Position numbers and translations under genes: made by a program. From Eutypella sp. D-1 (lineage: Eukaryota; Ascomycota; Sordariomycetes; Xylariales; Diatrypaceae): 64,000 nt of DNA. The notes under the pieces are model-generated. The model had not been told where the DNA came from and made no database searches. It saw only the letters and a program-made list of their open reading frames with translations. The stretch lies in the NCBI GenBank assembly GCA_023313575.1, contig JAJTTP010000003.1:1674001-1738000 (forward strand), written 5' to 3'. Shown in pieces: positions 40,303 to 53,000 of the stretch. The stretch's first letter is position 1, and each line of letters opens with the position of its first letter.

Positions 40303-42028
40303 ATGATCTTGGCTTCAACACAGTCGCATAATCAAGACGCGTTTGTTGGAATCCATTCATCATCACTACTACCTATCACTTCTTCATCCCTTGGAAGTCA
40401 CGACTTCGCGACGACCACCACACTCCTGACCGAGGCAAACAACCATATGGAACGTAGTGTCCCCGAGTACTCGCAGTCAGGTTTGCCTTCGCCCTACCCT
40501 AGCACCTTCGGCGACGCCCAGTCTGAAGCTTCCTCCGCAGATCACCCATCTGCCGCACAATATCCGACTCCTCAGGAAGCACGGTCGAGCAACTATCCCA
40601 CTTCAGCTACGCCCACGTCAGATTACGGCGCGTACGCACCATCTGCGAGATCATCTAGTTCTTTCCCAGAACACGGTCTCCGTCAATACCATCCAGCAGG
40701 CACCCCCAGCGGCAGCAGCGGAGGTATGGCGCAAACACCAACAAGTCCGTCGTCCATGCCTTTGCAAGATGGACGCAACCATCAGTCCCAGCAAGTCAAG
40801 TCTGACAGCGATATGCCCATAGATCCTTCCATCGCGGCTCCCAGCCCGACCTACGGTCATAACCAGTATTCTGCTTATCCCGCACCGCCTCCGCAAGATA
40901 TGGCACACAGCTATCAGCAGAGCCCGGGCGGCCTATATGCCCAGCCGCGTCCTGACTGGGCCAACTATGGGCATCCGGGCCAGCAGATGCCGCCCCATCA
41001 TGTGTTCCCTCACACGCCAACGTCCGCCCCCCCGGCGCGAGGTCAGGTAGGTTACCTATCTTTTCCATACCAATACGGGAGCCCAAATTGGAGCGCACAA
41101 CGCGTACGCCACCGGAGCGTTTTCTATCTTCTTTTCTTGTTTTCTTATATTACTTCATGAAATAGCTGATTTTTTGTTGACAGTATGGTGGACAGCAAGT
41201 GTACTCGTTTGTGCCCATCCCAGGTGCGCAGCAACACAAGAGGCCGCGCCGACGTTATGAGGAGATTGAGCGAATGTACAAGTGCGGCTGGAATGGCTGC
41301 GAGAAGGCGTACGGTACCCTGAACCATCTCAATGCCCACGTTACCATGCAGAGCCATGGCCAAAAGCGAACTCCGGAAGGTATGTTAATTTTCCAGTCTT
41401 CACTATTCTATGTGACTCGGATCGAGATGTTGCAGGCGTGCCGCTTCATCTCGTAGCTTAATGCTATATTGTCGTGTACACCAAAATCCCTTCATCCGAA
41501 TTGAGACTAGTGCCGAAACGCGAGCTTCGAGTCCTGTGTCAAAGCGTGACGAGAAACTGTAATTAACTTTTCTATACCGTTGCTAACATACTCTTGCCAC
41601 AGAATTCAAGGAGATCCGCAAGGAGTGGAAGGCTCGTAAGAAGGAGGAGGAGGCTCAGCGCAAGGCCGCCGAGGAGACTGAGCGTCAACGACAGGCTCAG
41701 GCTCAAGCGGCTGCGCAAGCGGCGGCTCAGGCTCAAAATGGAGGTCCTGATCCACAGACTGCGGAGGGTCAAGGCACGCCGTCTTACCCACCGGGAAGAC
41801 AAGTGCAGCTCCCTCCCATCGGATATCAGCCCACCCAGTATTCGGCGCCTCCGGAGTATAGCCCCACAAACCACATGTACCCTACCAACTACCAGCAGCA
41901 GCCGGCGTCGCCGTACCCGCCCCAGGGCCAGATGTACAGCCAACGTAAGTAGCGCTATGTAGATGAGCTGGGTCACATAGCGCTCACTCACATGGTCAAT
42001 AGACAACGGTGCGCAGGCAAATCACTAG
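40303..42028 (+). CDS. CON7: Con7-type C2H2 zinc-finger transcription factor
   Basis: Four exons: 40303-41046, 41184-41379, 41603-41944, 42003-42028, giving 435 aa. The frame is open upstream to a GTG at 40228, so I chose the first in-frame ATG (40303); an ATG at 40447 is the alternative. The first ~250 residues are Ser/Pro/Tyr/Gln-rich. A basic stretch (KRPRRRYEEIERMYKCG) leads into one zinc finger with Cys282, Cys287, His300 and His306 (C-x4-C-x12-H-x5-H), followed by a charged helix and a Gln/Ala/Pro-rich tail. The finger and its flanks match Con7 as I know it, a regulator of conidiation and infection-related morphogenesis in Magnaporthe and of development in Fusarium. The last intron (58 nt) has an in-frame stop at its donor, so intron retention would end the protein in QRK. 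Confidence 0.88.
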
Positions 42029-45000
42029 ACGGGCTGACCGGTAGCCTACACATTGTATATTATGCGACTCTTTTATGATGCGACGATTTCCAGTCCCTAT
42101 TGCCTTATACCCCAATTTTCCAAAGACTGGCGACACCTTGGGAGGGCGGGCTTCTACAGTTACCCTATTTCTCGCATGTAGCATGAGGCGGCCGGTGAGG
42201 TTTGCATTGCTGGCTCGGCTTGAGCATAGTACAACATCAGCAAGGATGTTGGCGTTCCAACAGCTTTTCGTCTTTGCAAGATGCTGCTGGGTGTCGGATC
42301 ATCGGCGCTACTTGCTACGTTCATGGGCGCTGTTAGCGTCACTGCTTGTGCGAGTGGTTAGGAAATAAAATGCATTGATTTGTTCGTTTGGTTCAATGTT
42401 TCGCCCTTTTCGCTTTGTCCCGTGGTGACCTGTAAATATCGCCAATCCTGATTGTTTCCAACGAGAGCGCTTTGCTAGGACTTCCTCGCAAGGCTGAGAC
42501 GCTATTTCTTATACATGTCGCGGAATGATAGTGCGGACCAAGGGAAGGAGTCTTGCGCCATTCAGCAGCAGTCGGGCAAGGGTGACATGCGAACGCATGG
42601 GTATATCTCATAGATGAATTGTATGGTCTTGATGTTGCATGCATTTTTCGCTTTCCGTTTAGCGCGACCTCATGCGCCTGCACCAACGCCAACGCCAACG
42701 CAGGACGACGTTCCCGAGTACCTGGTTACAAGTGAAAATAAAGACAGTAGCTCCGCGTCAGGCGTCGCCGTAGTCAAGGGGTCCTTTCTTGGCTCCTAGC
42801 CGATTTCCTAGTAGCCTGACCCCCCGTTTGTGCAACCATTGCCACGAGGCGACGAGGTATTTGGGCCGGGTGCTTAGGGAGGGGAGAGGGGTGTAGTGCG
42901 GGAGGTGTGTGCAGGTCTCGCCCCCTTCCCCCCCTTCCCGTGGCCCCCATCCGCCGCCTCTGCCGCGGCGCCCGTATATGCGTGGAGCTAAGGCAAGACA
43001 GGCGACAAGGGCTGCAAGGACGGACAACCGACCGACCGACCGACCGGCGGGAGACCGGTTTTCCGGCCCTCCTTCGCTCTCCATCTTTTATATAGTATAT
43101 AGTATAGCACCATTGCTAGTATATCATATCAATCCTAACAACTGCGTAGTTCGGGTCTGGTTCATGAGGCTAACTAGTTAAGCCTTTTTGTTTTACTTTT
43201 ATTTTCCCTTTTTTTATTATACCCCCAGCTTTCAATTATAGGCCGGGACGGGTCGCTGGACTTTACTTAATTAGGGGTCCCAATAAGTAAAGTATCTCTA
43301 GCCTCGTCTCTCTAGACTGAAGTAGGTAGCATAATAGTAACTAAGCAGTAGTAAGGTAGTAAGTAGTGAGGAAATAGGTAGGACGGCGGCCGCGGGCGCG
43401 GCCATGCGGTGCAACCACACTATCCGTCAAACTAGTCGGGTACCTTGCTAGGTGAAATGGGTAGGTAGTTAGTTAGATGGATGGATTGGTATGGGTGGTC
43501 AGGTATGTACGGGGTAAGATAGTAGGTAGTAGTAACTATAACTATACCATGGATATCACAACCGCATATACGCCGTCCGTCTATACATCCACCCACCCCC
43601 AAATCCACGTCTACACCCTCTCTCCCCACGTCTTGGCTTGGCGGCCACTAGACGATAGTGCATGCAGTGACACATCTACGTATATATAGCTAAAGTAGGT
43701 AGGTAGATACGAATAGCTAGTTAAGCCTTTAAGTTATGCATCTTATGACATTGAAGTAAGTATACATGGATCATTGCTGCCACTAATACTACCAAACAAC
43801 TTACTAGAGCTACCTAAGTAGTTTATCAAGATATAATCGCCTACTGCGCTTAGCAGGTTTAAAGGACACCATGGGCTAATTACATAGGAAACATATATAC
43901 ATGCCCAAGTAAATATATGGCAAGGATACATTCTTACCTCCGGCATATGGCTACTTACCTACATATTCGGCCCCTAGAGCTAAGTGGCCGGGATCATGGA
44001 AATATCAAACTATGATAGCTTGGTGTATACCTCATATCCAAGTAGTCTCGCATTCTGCCCGTCTGCTTGGCTGCTTGATGAATTATTTACCTATCATCAC
44101 TAAAACCGGACTCTCCTATCCTGCTTAGCAATGATACATAATGGGGAAGAACAAGGAGGGGACTCGCTGCGTCTCTTCGCCTCATAGTATTTGACAGCGA
44201 TGCATATTATTATCTCGCAGAACGTGGGCTGATCAGGTCGATGATACTTGGCCCATCTTTGTTAGGCCGGCTAGATCACGAGGGACGGCCGAGTGATCGC
44301 ATCCGGTCCCTCTGACTAAGCTGTTGGCGACCGGAGAGAGATTGATCATTGGAGGGGTTGAAATGGGTATATATATGTAATGCACGCCGGCGAGCTACGA
44401 ATGAGAGTCCAAGGTAAACAAATCAGTCTTGTTACCTAGTTGACTGCTGATAGGGCGTTTTCCCCGCATGAAGTTAACAGCCGTCGATTCCGATGAAGAG
44501 GCGTCCTGGGGGTGGCTGAAGAGTTCCACACATAACTATCTCCCTCTACGTCCTGGTACTACTTAGGTAGGTTTCGAGGTCCCTTCCCCCTCTTCTCTTC
44601 CCACTAATGCTGTCAAATCAAGCTTCTTCCTACCTCTCTCCGCTCATTAGACTCACTACACCCACGCACATCTCTCAATAGCTATACCCTAGGTGCAAAA
44701 GAGGGAAATGGAGGGGGTAAGGAGACAGGGAGGGAAGAAGGCCTCGGCTATCCGCCTCTTGGCCTACCTTAGCGGCATCCGCTTTCCATCCCCAATCCTC
44801 CCATGTGGTGCGTGGCATGCTGCTCGCAGCCGACTAAGGGAAAGGGAGACGGACATGTGCTACGCTGTGACTTGCATGAACCGGTCGATCTCTGTTCCCT
44901 GCGGCGCGTGCTCGTACCATGTATGTTATGCACTGGCTTAGCTCGTTCCCCACGATCACTACTGCTGGGTCTAGCCGGCATGTAACCCTTGAGCCGGGCG

Positions 45001-46800
45001 AGCACCCTTGAGGTGAGGATACAGTATGGTTGCTGGCGTCGAAATATTCCCCGAAGAAGACGCATGCGCGCATGCTTGCCCATCTTGTCTATCTACCAAC
45101 CCCGGAGCTGGCCCAATTCCCAGTAACTAGCCAAGCTGCTTAGACACTAGAGTATGCGATACCATTGCTAGGTAAATATACTATTCGAACAGAATATGGG
45201 AAATACGCAGATACACGAGGGAGGGAGAGTGGGAAGTGTTCGTGGGTGTGCGACAAGAGACTAGCATCACCCTAAAATTATAGTACCTATGTACATTGTA
45301 GGACCATGTGTATATACATACAACAAGCCGGGCGGTCAGCCCCCTCGTGCAAGGTAGGTATCCAGGCTGGCGGGCGAAAATAGGTAGGTTTTGTGTAGGT
45401 GACAGGGTGGACGAAGACATCCAGAGGCAGAACTTGAAGGAATAGGTGTGGTAGACGGCTAGTCGATGCGACAGGGGGGGGGTTGGAATCCGCATCTATC
45501 TGGGACCCATTGGCGTGCGGGTAACGTGCATTAGTGGCTCCTCCCCTCTTCCACTACCCCCCTGCTGCTGCGTGCTGCTCGGCCCGCAAGACCTAGGGGG
45601 AACGAGCCTAATAAGAGGCGGGCCCTCCCTCCCTACAATCCCTAACTCCATATCTCGGGCTCTCCCTTTAGATCCCTTCCATCCCCCCTACCTAGCTAAG
45701 AATTGGCTGCCGCTTACCGAAACTTGAGAGATAAAAGAAAAGAAATATTAAACTACTGTTTAACCTTGCTTAGTTCTACTTTAGCTGCTGCCCTTATTGC
45801 CCTGCATCACTAGTTTGTGCTACATCGATAAAGCTAAAAGACATATGGTAGAAAAGGAGGTCTTGGTACACATTTAACCCCTAGCCGACTGTTCTTTTTC
45901 TTAAATCGCCCCAAGATTGATCTAGATCTCGACAAGGTAAAACTACTTGTCTGTCAACTGTCTCCAGATAGGTACATATAAGGAGGTAGGAGCAGCAGCC
46001 ACTGCTCAGACTAAACCAAAGACTGCCGATCACCTTTACCTAGAAAGAAATATGTACCTGAGTGAGGAGTCAAAATGACGGCGTGACATGGCCAGGAAAA
46101 AAAAAAAATCATATATCGGATTCCTGGATCAACTTGACCTGTGTATCCTCCATGTGTATCCTCCATGGGTATACGCACTGCCACGTCTGTTGTCATCAAA
46201 ACCCAACTGTAGGGCACCTATATCTATTGCTACATAGAGCTATGCATATCCATGCTATATCATTACCTACTACTAGGTAGGTACGTGACTACATATTAGG
46301 CTAAGGGGTACATGTGTTATCAGGTAGATGATCGGTATCAATACCTTGACCGTCCACCAGTTTGTTCTCCGTCGATCTCCCGCGACGCCGTTCGAGGAAC
46401 ACATCGAGTAGCTCATTTTAGACGTATGTACATGTATATGTATGTGTACATACCTCCCTGCTCGTCTAGAGAAGAATACCACCTCAAAATGCCACCTCTA
46501 CTAAGGGTTTAGCCCACCAACCTGCCTATGTGGTCTCCCTGCCTATTTACGTTAGAACACAAAGGGGCATAGAGCGTCTCCGGCCCGAGACGAAGGAACG
46601 GACGCGGCAGTCCTTCTAGAAATATGCACGCACTAGCCATGTATGTGTCAGATGTGTCTCGTTCTACTTACGTAGCAGCATATTAGCGCTTGATATATAG
46701 GCTAGACCAGGCCAGGGTAAAAAGTGTTAGGTCAGGTTCAGGGTTGATAGGAAGAATGGACACAGTATCCCTTGCACAGTCGATTAGTCTGCTTAGTGAC
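42029..46800. other. Gene-poor region after CON7, part 1
   Basis: The first few hundred bases are probably CON7 3' UTR. Beyond that I see only small open frames without recognisable content, TAGGTA clusters near 43320-43380, 43445-43470 and 43693-43705, and an (ACCG)n repeat at 43027-43046. Confidence 0.5.
43027..43046. repeat. (ACCG)5 microsatellite
   Basis: Five ACCG units in a row. Confidence 0.9.
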
Positions 46801-48406
46801 ATAAGAGGGGATCAGGTCGAAATGTAACCATCGCCTTTATATATGTACCTTCAGCGGCGACCTCTTCTCAAGACATTCAATATTTTTTCTTCTTTTGTCT
46901 TTTCTTTTTATCACACTGGTCGACTTCCTTTTCCTTGATCTCAAGAAAATGTCTCGCCTCCTAGCTGAGCATCTAAAGTAAAATCTGGTCACGACGACAC
47001 AATTTCAGCAGCTTCCACCTCTGGTCACGACGACACAATTTCAGCAGCTTCCACCTCTGGTCACTTAGTCTCGGGTGTTTTCACGAAGCCGCCGCCAACA
47101 TGGTCATACAATGTCCTTACCGCACACTCGTGTCTCTCTCGGCCACCCGTAAACAGAAACAGGTGGCCGTTGTCGGGTGTAACTCACTTCGTGCGATCTC
47201 GTAGCCTCATTATGATATGAGTGTGAATGAGAGGCATAACAGGGCTGTAGGGATATATGATTCCAAGACACCTGAATATCATACAATTAACAGTGCAATC
47301 CCATTGTCTTATAGGAATTTCTCTATTTAAATAGTCATAATCCGATCCAAGAAGCGATCCAAGTTCTCAAGTTCTGTTCACAGCTTCGCCTCGATTGGTT
47401 TCCATATCCAAGCGCCCTCCATTAGCCCGCATCGCCTGACGTATGGGCCTGCCCTGGTCTTATTGGACGCTCCTGGACGGGTTCACGACACGTCCCGTCA
47501 TCGACCAATGTCACACTTCTGTCAGGAGACACCCGCCTTCCCGAAGCTGTTTCGGAGCTGCACCTACAACAGCAACGCCAACGCCGGGTCGAATCAGAGC
47601 CCGGACAAATATATCCGGGAGGATCAGTTGTAGGTGCCCTCCGTCTTGGGTGTCAATGTACAAGGACGATGAAGTCACCGCCCGACGGGATTCTAAAACA
47701 AATACATAGTATGTAAAGTAGACATCGTCCTGTCCTAATAATTGATTTGGGTATAACAAGGCCAACGGGGCATCAACCAGGGCCAAAAGGGATCTCAATA
47801 GTCTACCATGTCCTATACATGCAAAGCTTTACAGAGTAAATAATAGACTGTCTGATTATTAGAAGTGACCTCAGGACTTGATGAAGTTCAAATTGACTTT
47901 TTTCCCCTCCAGGGTTGACAGACCCACAACTTACACCTGGGTAACGATCTACAGTGCTGCTGGGCTATGGACTGGGCTGTTAAAAAAAAAAGCGTCGGGT
48001 TTTAGTGGGGTTACAAGGCGGGATCTACCTGGACCCCTTCTCTATCAACTGTAGAGCTCCTCTGATAGGCAAACTGGAATACAAGTACCAGACGTAGCAA
48101 CATGCCCTGCTACTAAGGCTCCTACTAAGGGGATATAAGTACTCCCTACAGATATATAACGAAATTTCAACTTCATTCAGTACCCAACAAACAACAACAA
48201 CCTTAAAGCTACCTAAATAGGAACCCCCCGTACTAAAAATTCATCTACACCTGCCTGCATATTAGCATCTACGATTCCTATCTAGCCTGGTCGCCACCTA
48301 TTCATCCCCTCTCGATTTTGGTTCAAATGAAATTAGCTCAAATCATAACATGAGAGACGGCAAAGAAAAAGTAAAACAAAAAGGCAAGCAATAAGAGCCG
48401 TGCGCG
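46801..48406. other. Gene-poor region part 2, AAR2 upstream region
   Basis: This stretch contains a promoter-like TTTATATAT (46836-46844), a pyrimidine-rich stretch, an ATG in good context at 46949 and a 36-bp tandem repeat. The last ~250 bases before 48407 are A/C-rich and probably the AAR2 leader. No gene is firmly supported. Confidence 0.45.
46985..47064. repeat. 36-bp tandem duplication (2.2 copies)
   Basis: Copies 46985-47020 and 47021-47056 are identical, and eight bases of a third follow. Each contains CGACGACACAATTTCAG, which offers a TTTCAG splice acceptor. In one frame the unit reads LVTTTQFQQLPP. Confidence 0.9.
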
Positions 48407-50005
48407 ATGTCAGGGCAACAAACCATGCAGCCAATATCAACATCGTCATCAGCAACGGGTTCCCCCGCCGTCCGGCCAGCGCCCGAGGCTGAGCCTGGCA
48501 TGCCGCCTTTAGAAGAGGAAGAGGAAAAAGTAAGAGGCGGCGGCGGCGGTGACGTCATCATTCTCGATGACCTCCCCGCCGTGTTCACCATCGGCTGCGA
48601 CCATGTGTCGCTCTCGACGACGACGACGCCATTCCGGGGCGTCCGGGGCGTGCCGCCTGGTCCGCATCTCGTGTGGGTCGCGCCCACCGACTCAACGTCC
48701 TCGCGCAGCGGCTTCTGGTTCGTCACTGACGGCAGCGGTGGCGGCCCCCGCCCCGCGATCCACGCCTGGAGGTGGGACGCCTTCAATGAGGTGTTGGTCG
48801 GCGGTGTAGATGGTGCCGCCCAGTGCGACGAAGAGAGCGGGAATATGCGGCGGCGCCTCGCACAGATCTTGCCGGCTCTGGCACCGTACCGGTTCCCGGC
48901 ATCCGGATCGGCGTCTGCTAACCGGCGGCAGGAGGAGGCCGATCTCCTGCCCCCTTTCATCCAGGATAAAGCTTCGATGTGGTCGTACCTGACGTCAGCC
49001 ATCACACCCCAGCTACTCGACTCCATCATAGGAGATAGGAGGAGAGCCGAACGGACGACGGCAGGGGTAAGCTGGCCGGTGACGTCGTCCGATCGCGTGC
49101 TCGGCGAGAGCCGCACCCCCGAGGAGGCGAGGCTGTATAGCAGCGGTATTGGAAGTAGCGGTGGCGGCGGCGATGATTCCTCCGAGTCCTCCCCGCCCCT
49201 ACGATTCATGTTCCGTATGGACGAGCAGCTCTTCGACACAGCGGCTGAAGGAGCGGAGCGCACGCGCCAGGCGCTGGACCCGACGGGCTGGATTCTCGGC
49301 ATGCTAGACAAGGAGGAGAGCCCATTATCGAAACCAACGCCCTCTGCGTCATCTGTCGCCACTCCATCCTCAAATCCCAGTACTGGCGACGACTCCGCGC
49401 CGGCCGGCCAGCTCATCGGCGAGCTCCAACTCGCCTTCCTGACGGGCACGCACCTGGGTAACTTCTCGTGCCTCGAACAGTGGCACTTCGCGCTGGGCAG
49501 GGTGGCGCTGCGGGCACACGGGCTGGCGGACGAGAGGCCCCGGCTCGCCCGCGACGTCCTCCGCATCCTCCACGCACAGCTCGCGTACGCCGACCTCTTC
49601 CTTGACAGCGGCGGCGACATCCTCGAGGAATTGGTGCCTGAGCGTGGACGCGGCAGCAGCCACGGTCACGCCAGGGGCGGCCTGCGCAAGGCGCTCACGA
49701 CGTATAGGGCGCGGCTCGAGGAAAGGAAGAAGCTCACCGGCGCGGGCGACGGCGACGGCGAAGGCTTGAGGGAGGTCGCGGACGCGTTCGGGGATCTTGA
49801 GGCGTACCTCGCGCGCGGGAGGGGCTGGGACCTCCGGGCCGACGCGTACCTGCGGTCCGGCGACCTCATGCTCGAGGACGGCGAGGTGGTGCATGTCGAG
49901 CTCGACGAGTTCGCTGATGAGGACGAGAGGGGCGAGTTCGCGCCCGTCGTCGTCGGGCTCGATGACCTTGGCAGACAAACCGACCTCGTCTCGTGGGACC
50001 GGTGA
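48407..50005 (+). CDS. AAR2: AAR2-type splicing factor (U5 snRNP assembly)
   Basis: One uninterrupted exon from the ATG at 48407 to the TGA at 50003, 532 aa, longer than yeast Aar2 (about 355). The first ~48 residues are low complexity. The N-terminal beta-domain begins at about 49 (VIILDDLPAVFTIGCD) with the diagnostic PFRGVRGVPPGPH (75-87), then SGFWF and AIHAWRWDAFNEVL. A helical C-terminal domain starts near 337 (GELQLAFLTGTHLGNFSCLE) and continues through a region with two Gly/Arg-rich inserts. Known role: Aar2 binds Prp8 in the cytoplasmic U5 snRNP precursor and is exchanged for Brr2 in the nucleus. High GC at third positions leaves long spurious ORFs on the other strand. Family call is firm; the inserts look lineage-specific. 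Confidence 0.9.
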   Translation: MSGQQTMQPISTSSSATGSPAVRPAPEAEPGMPPLEEEEEKVRGGGGGDVIILDDLPAVFTIGCDHVSLSTTTTPFRGVRGVPPGPHLVWVAPTDSTSSRSGFWFVTDGSGGGPRPAIHAWRWDAFNEVLVGGVDGAAQCDEESGNMRRRLAQILPALAPYRFPASGSASANRRQEEADLLPPFIQDKASMWSYLTSAITPQLLDSIIGDRRRAERTTAGVSWPVTSSDRVLGESRTPEEARLYSSGIGSSGGGGDDSSESSPPLRFMFRMDEQLFDTAAEGAERTRQALDPTGWILGMLDKEESPLSKPTPSASSVATPSSNPSTGDDSAPAGQLIGELQLAFLTGTHLGNFSCLEQWHFALGRVALRAHGLADERPRLARDVLRILHAQLAYADLFLDSGGDILEELVPERGRGSSHGHARGGLRKALTTYRARLEERKKLTGAGDGDGEGLREVADAFGDLEAYLARGRGWDLRADAYLRSGDLMLEDGEVVHVELDEFADEDERGEFAPVVVGLDDLGRQTDLVSWDR

Positions 50006-53000
50006 GGGTCAGGGGCTCTAATGGACTTCAGAAGGCCTGAGACCTATCCTCCCCCATTGCCCTCTTCTCCGCGTTGCACATCCCCTCGATTTGGATGGCC
50101 TGGCTGCTTAGCCTTCGAGATGGTTCCATGTGGACTGCTCTTGTCTGAAAGGCAAAAGATATATATATCATGGCAATGGCGAGCGGCACGAGGGACTTAC
50201 GAAGTATCTTATCCTAGAGGAACCATAATACTCACTGCGCTCCTCATTGCGTATATAGAGATATGGCGTGTAGGATCTCCGTCTACTGTTGATACTCTAA
50301 GGCTATCTAAAGGTTACCCAGGGTATGGGGACTCGGCTCCTGTACAAGCTGGCAGGGAAGAAAGGGTGACTAACTAGATACTTGGTGGGCGCCAGACCTC
50401 ATTGTATATACAGTAATTTAAACACTGTACTGTACTTCCAACCATCTGGTCCAATTGTATCTATCGTCAGTTGGTTTTCTATATTTCTTTTTCTCGTCTA
50501 TATTGTATTCGGCGGATGTTGGTATTAGATGTATAAGTCTGGTTTAATACCCATTAAGGCACTAAATAATATCAATCTATGTCTATACATACGCAGCTAT
50601 CGCCCGCGCCGTCCTAGCATTCTTAGAACAATCTAACAAATAGACCGCATTCTTCAAGCAAGCGACTACATGGCTACTTTGTTAAATAGAGCGCTTTGAT
50701 TATATGTCTATACCTATACCCTTTGCAGACCACTATGTATTCGGTAGAAAATACGATTGTAGTCGAAATAGCGTCAAAAGATACCGCTCTAGTCATGCTC
50801 TCCTATACCTACGTGTAGGCGGTAAGTACTTGCTGAAGTATTTAATACTTCTAGGCTACTTTTGAGTTGCGTATCTCTTAAGGTTGGGTGTGACATCCGG
50901 GGACATAAGCGATTTATGCCATGCCTACGTGATGCTTTAATCGTGCGTCAGAGCTCAGGGACACATGGGCATGCTGGCAGTGATTAGGGTTCAATGCATG
51001 GAATTACCCCAGGAAAAGCAAGGAACTGCCAGGAACACAACCGTCATCCCTGAAAAAGGGTCTGGTCTGTCTCGATGACAAATATAGGTATCCCCTGCCC
51101 AAGCTATGGAGATATTAGCGTAGGTTCTGCAGGGCTTTGCTGCACGTTCGTCCCATGTTTTTCTTGGGACATATGCACGATCATCCCATGTCTTCTTATA
51201 AGAAGTCCTGGATGTGAACATAATCTCGATATCCGACGGCCAGCGTACCTCCCTCATTTAATGTCGCTGGGGACACATACTTTCTTGATACAGGAGTACG
51301 ATCCCAAACCTTGAAATATGCATTGTCTCCTGATCCTGGGGGTCATGCCGGCGTATCACGCGCAAATAATGCATCGTGCAGCACGCAGGGACAATATGCA
51401 GGGACTTTCTTCCCCGCCCCACACTCCCCAGATTTCAAGATTTGGATGCAGGAACCAACGCTGTGCGGCGATATCGTGCGCATCGCATCACGTATTCCAT
51501 GGGCATGCGGAAAGTGTGGAAAGTGCGGTTGTGCTCTAGTCTTTGTGTCTGCGAGTTTAATGGCATTGCTGCATGGTATATCCAACGACATACCTTAATT
51601 CGGGAGAGGAGTTGAGACTCGGCAGCGCCACACCTACAACCCGAATACGAGTAATAAACACTATGCTGAAAGAACACAGTAGCAGAGAATCTCTGTTTAC
51701 CAAATTAGGTACTATGTTGTTCTACTTTCGGATGCCTCTAGAAGCTTCAACTGGCTGTTAATAGAATGATAGCGTAATTAGTGATCTAAGGAGGGTAGTT
51801 GATCCCCTTAGCCAGCCCCTCGTCTAGGTGCCTTGCAGTATTATATCAAGTTTCACTTGGACTCATATGATACATTATATATTAGTAAATACGCCCAGGA
51901 AAAGCCGGAGGCCTCTACCTTACGGGCTTTTCTACATAAATCCCTTCGCTTAAGAAACCCCGTTGCCGAGTAAAACTTTAACGCCCCCTTTTCGCTCCTG
52001 CTTGGACTCCTATAATAGCAAACGAAAAGAAACTTAATTATTGGGAATCTTCTCACTGACATTCCAATGTGGAATTTGACAATTTGAAACCGTGAGGATT
52101 GGCTAAGGTCTGTAGCGTTTCTTACCTGTGCTGTGTAGTATTAGAGTATTGGCCTGGAGGGCGCGGCTATACTACCGCGTCCTGGAATCGTGAATCTTTT
52201 AAAACCGCAATCTGAAGTAATATGGGGGAAGGAGCAGAATAATTCATTAAGAAGGATATACACGTAAAGGTCGTGATTCACGTCGTAATTAATTACCCCC
52301 GATTTGATCGAAATTCTCTTTATGATGTGCTTCTCCCATTTCCGAGTTAGAATTTTCCGACCCAAAAAAAAAAGGCAATAGCTTGATATTTTATGACTGC
52401 TGAGCTATGAAGCTAGGATATATGGGATTAATATATACTAAGTGAGAACTAGCCAGGGTTAGGCTTATGGCCGCGACTATTATACGTATAAAAAGGCGTT
52501 GGCCACCTTAACCCTCTTTAACCCCTTTCGTAACAGACGTCTGTCTGTCTTCACGTGTGTCAGAACCCCATGGACGCTCATTTCCGACGATGGAGTCGCT
52601 TCGGCTTAAATAGGTGTGAACAGCATATGCCTACAATATATTGCCCAGGAGCCCTCAGCCTAAGGCGGCTGAGCGGAAGTCGATCGTGTATTTCAATGAA
52701 GATGCTACTCAGGTGAATTCTGTGGTACGATACCTTATACTTGCAAGAGGACAGAGTCATCTTACGGGCCTATATGGACAACTTGCCTTCCATTCTCTGA
52801 CACACTCACCCTATTTCTCCTAACCTTGGCATCTACCGAGAACTGTGCGACCAGGTGTAGCTGCTGTTGTGGTGGCTAGCTATGGACGGGATCAAATTAA
52901 TATACTGGAGGAAATTTGCACCGATACTGCCATTGGTTTCTCCAAAGTGTAAAAAACGTATCTCATGGGATACCAGTGACCGCCAGTGCGCGTGTTTCGG

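Noticed and set aside
41572..42006. 144-codon antisense ORF over CON7 exon 3
   Set aside because: Leu/Arg/Ser-rich shadow of the Gln/Ala/Glu-rich CON7 tail.
44693..45083. Overlapping ORFs on both strands near 44.7-45.1 kb
   Set aside because: Four frames are open at once with no bias for any, which indicates chance openness rather than coding.
48343..49620. 425-codon antisense ORF across AAR2
   Set aside because: It is a shadow of the strong G/C third-position bias of AAR2, is low complexity and shows no domain; the plus-strand frame has clear AAR2 motifs.
50021..50377. 118-codon ORF just after AAR2
   Set aside because: Lies in the probable AAR2 3' UTR, with no motif and no splice or promoter signal.
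52150..52205. tRNA-like CTATACTA / GGCGCGG pattern (minus strand)
   Set aside because: Resembles the D-arm of an Asp-type tRNA, but no matching T-arm, anticodon stem or acceptor stem could be drawn.
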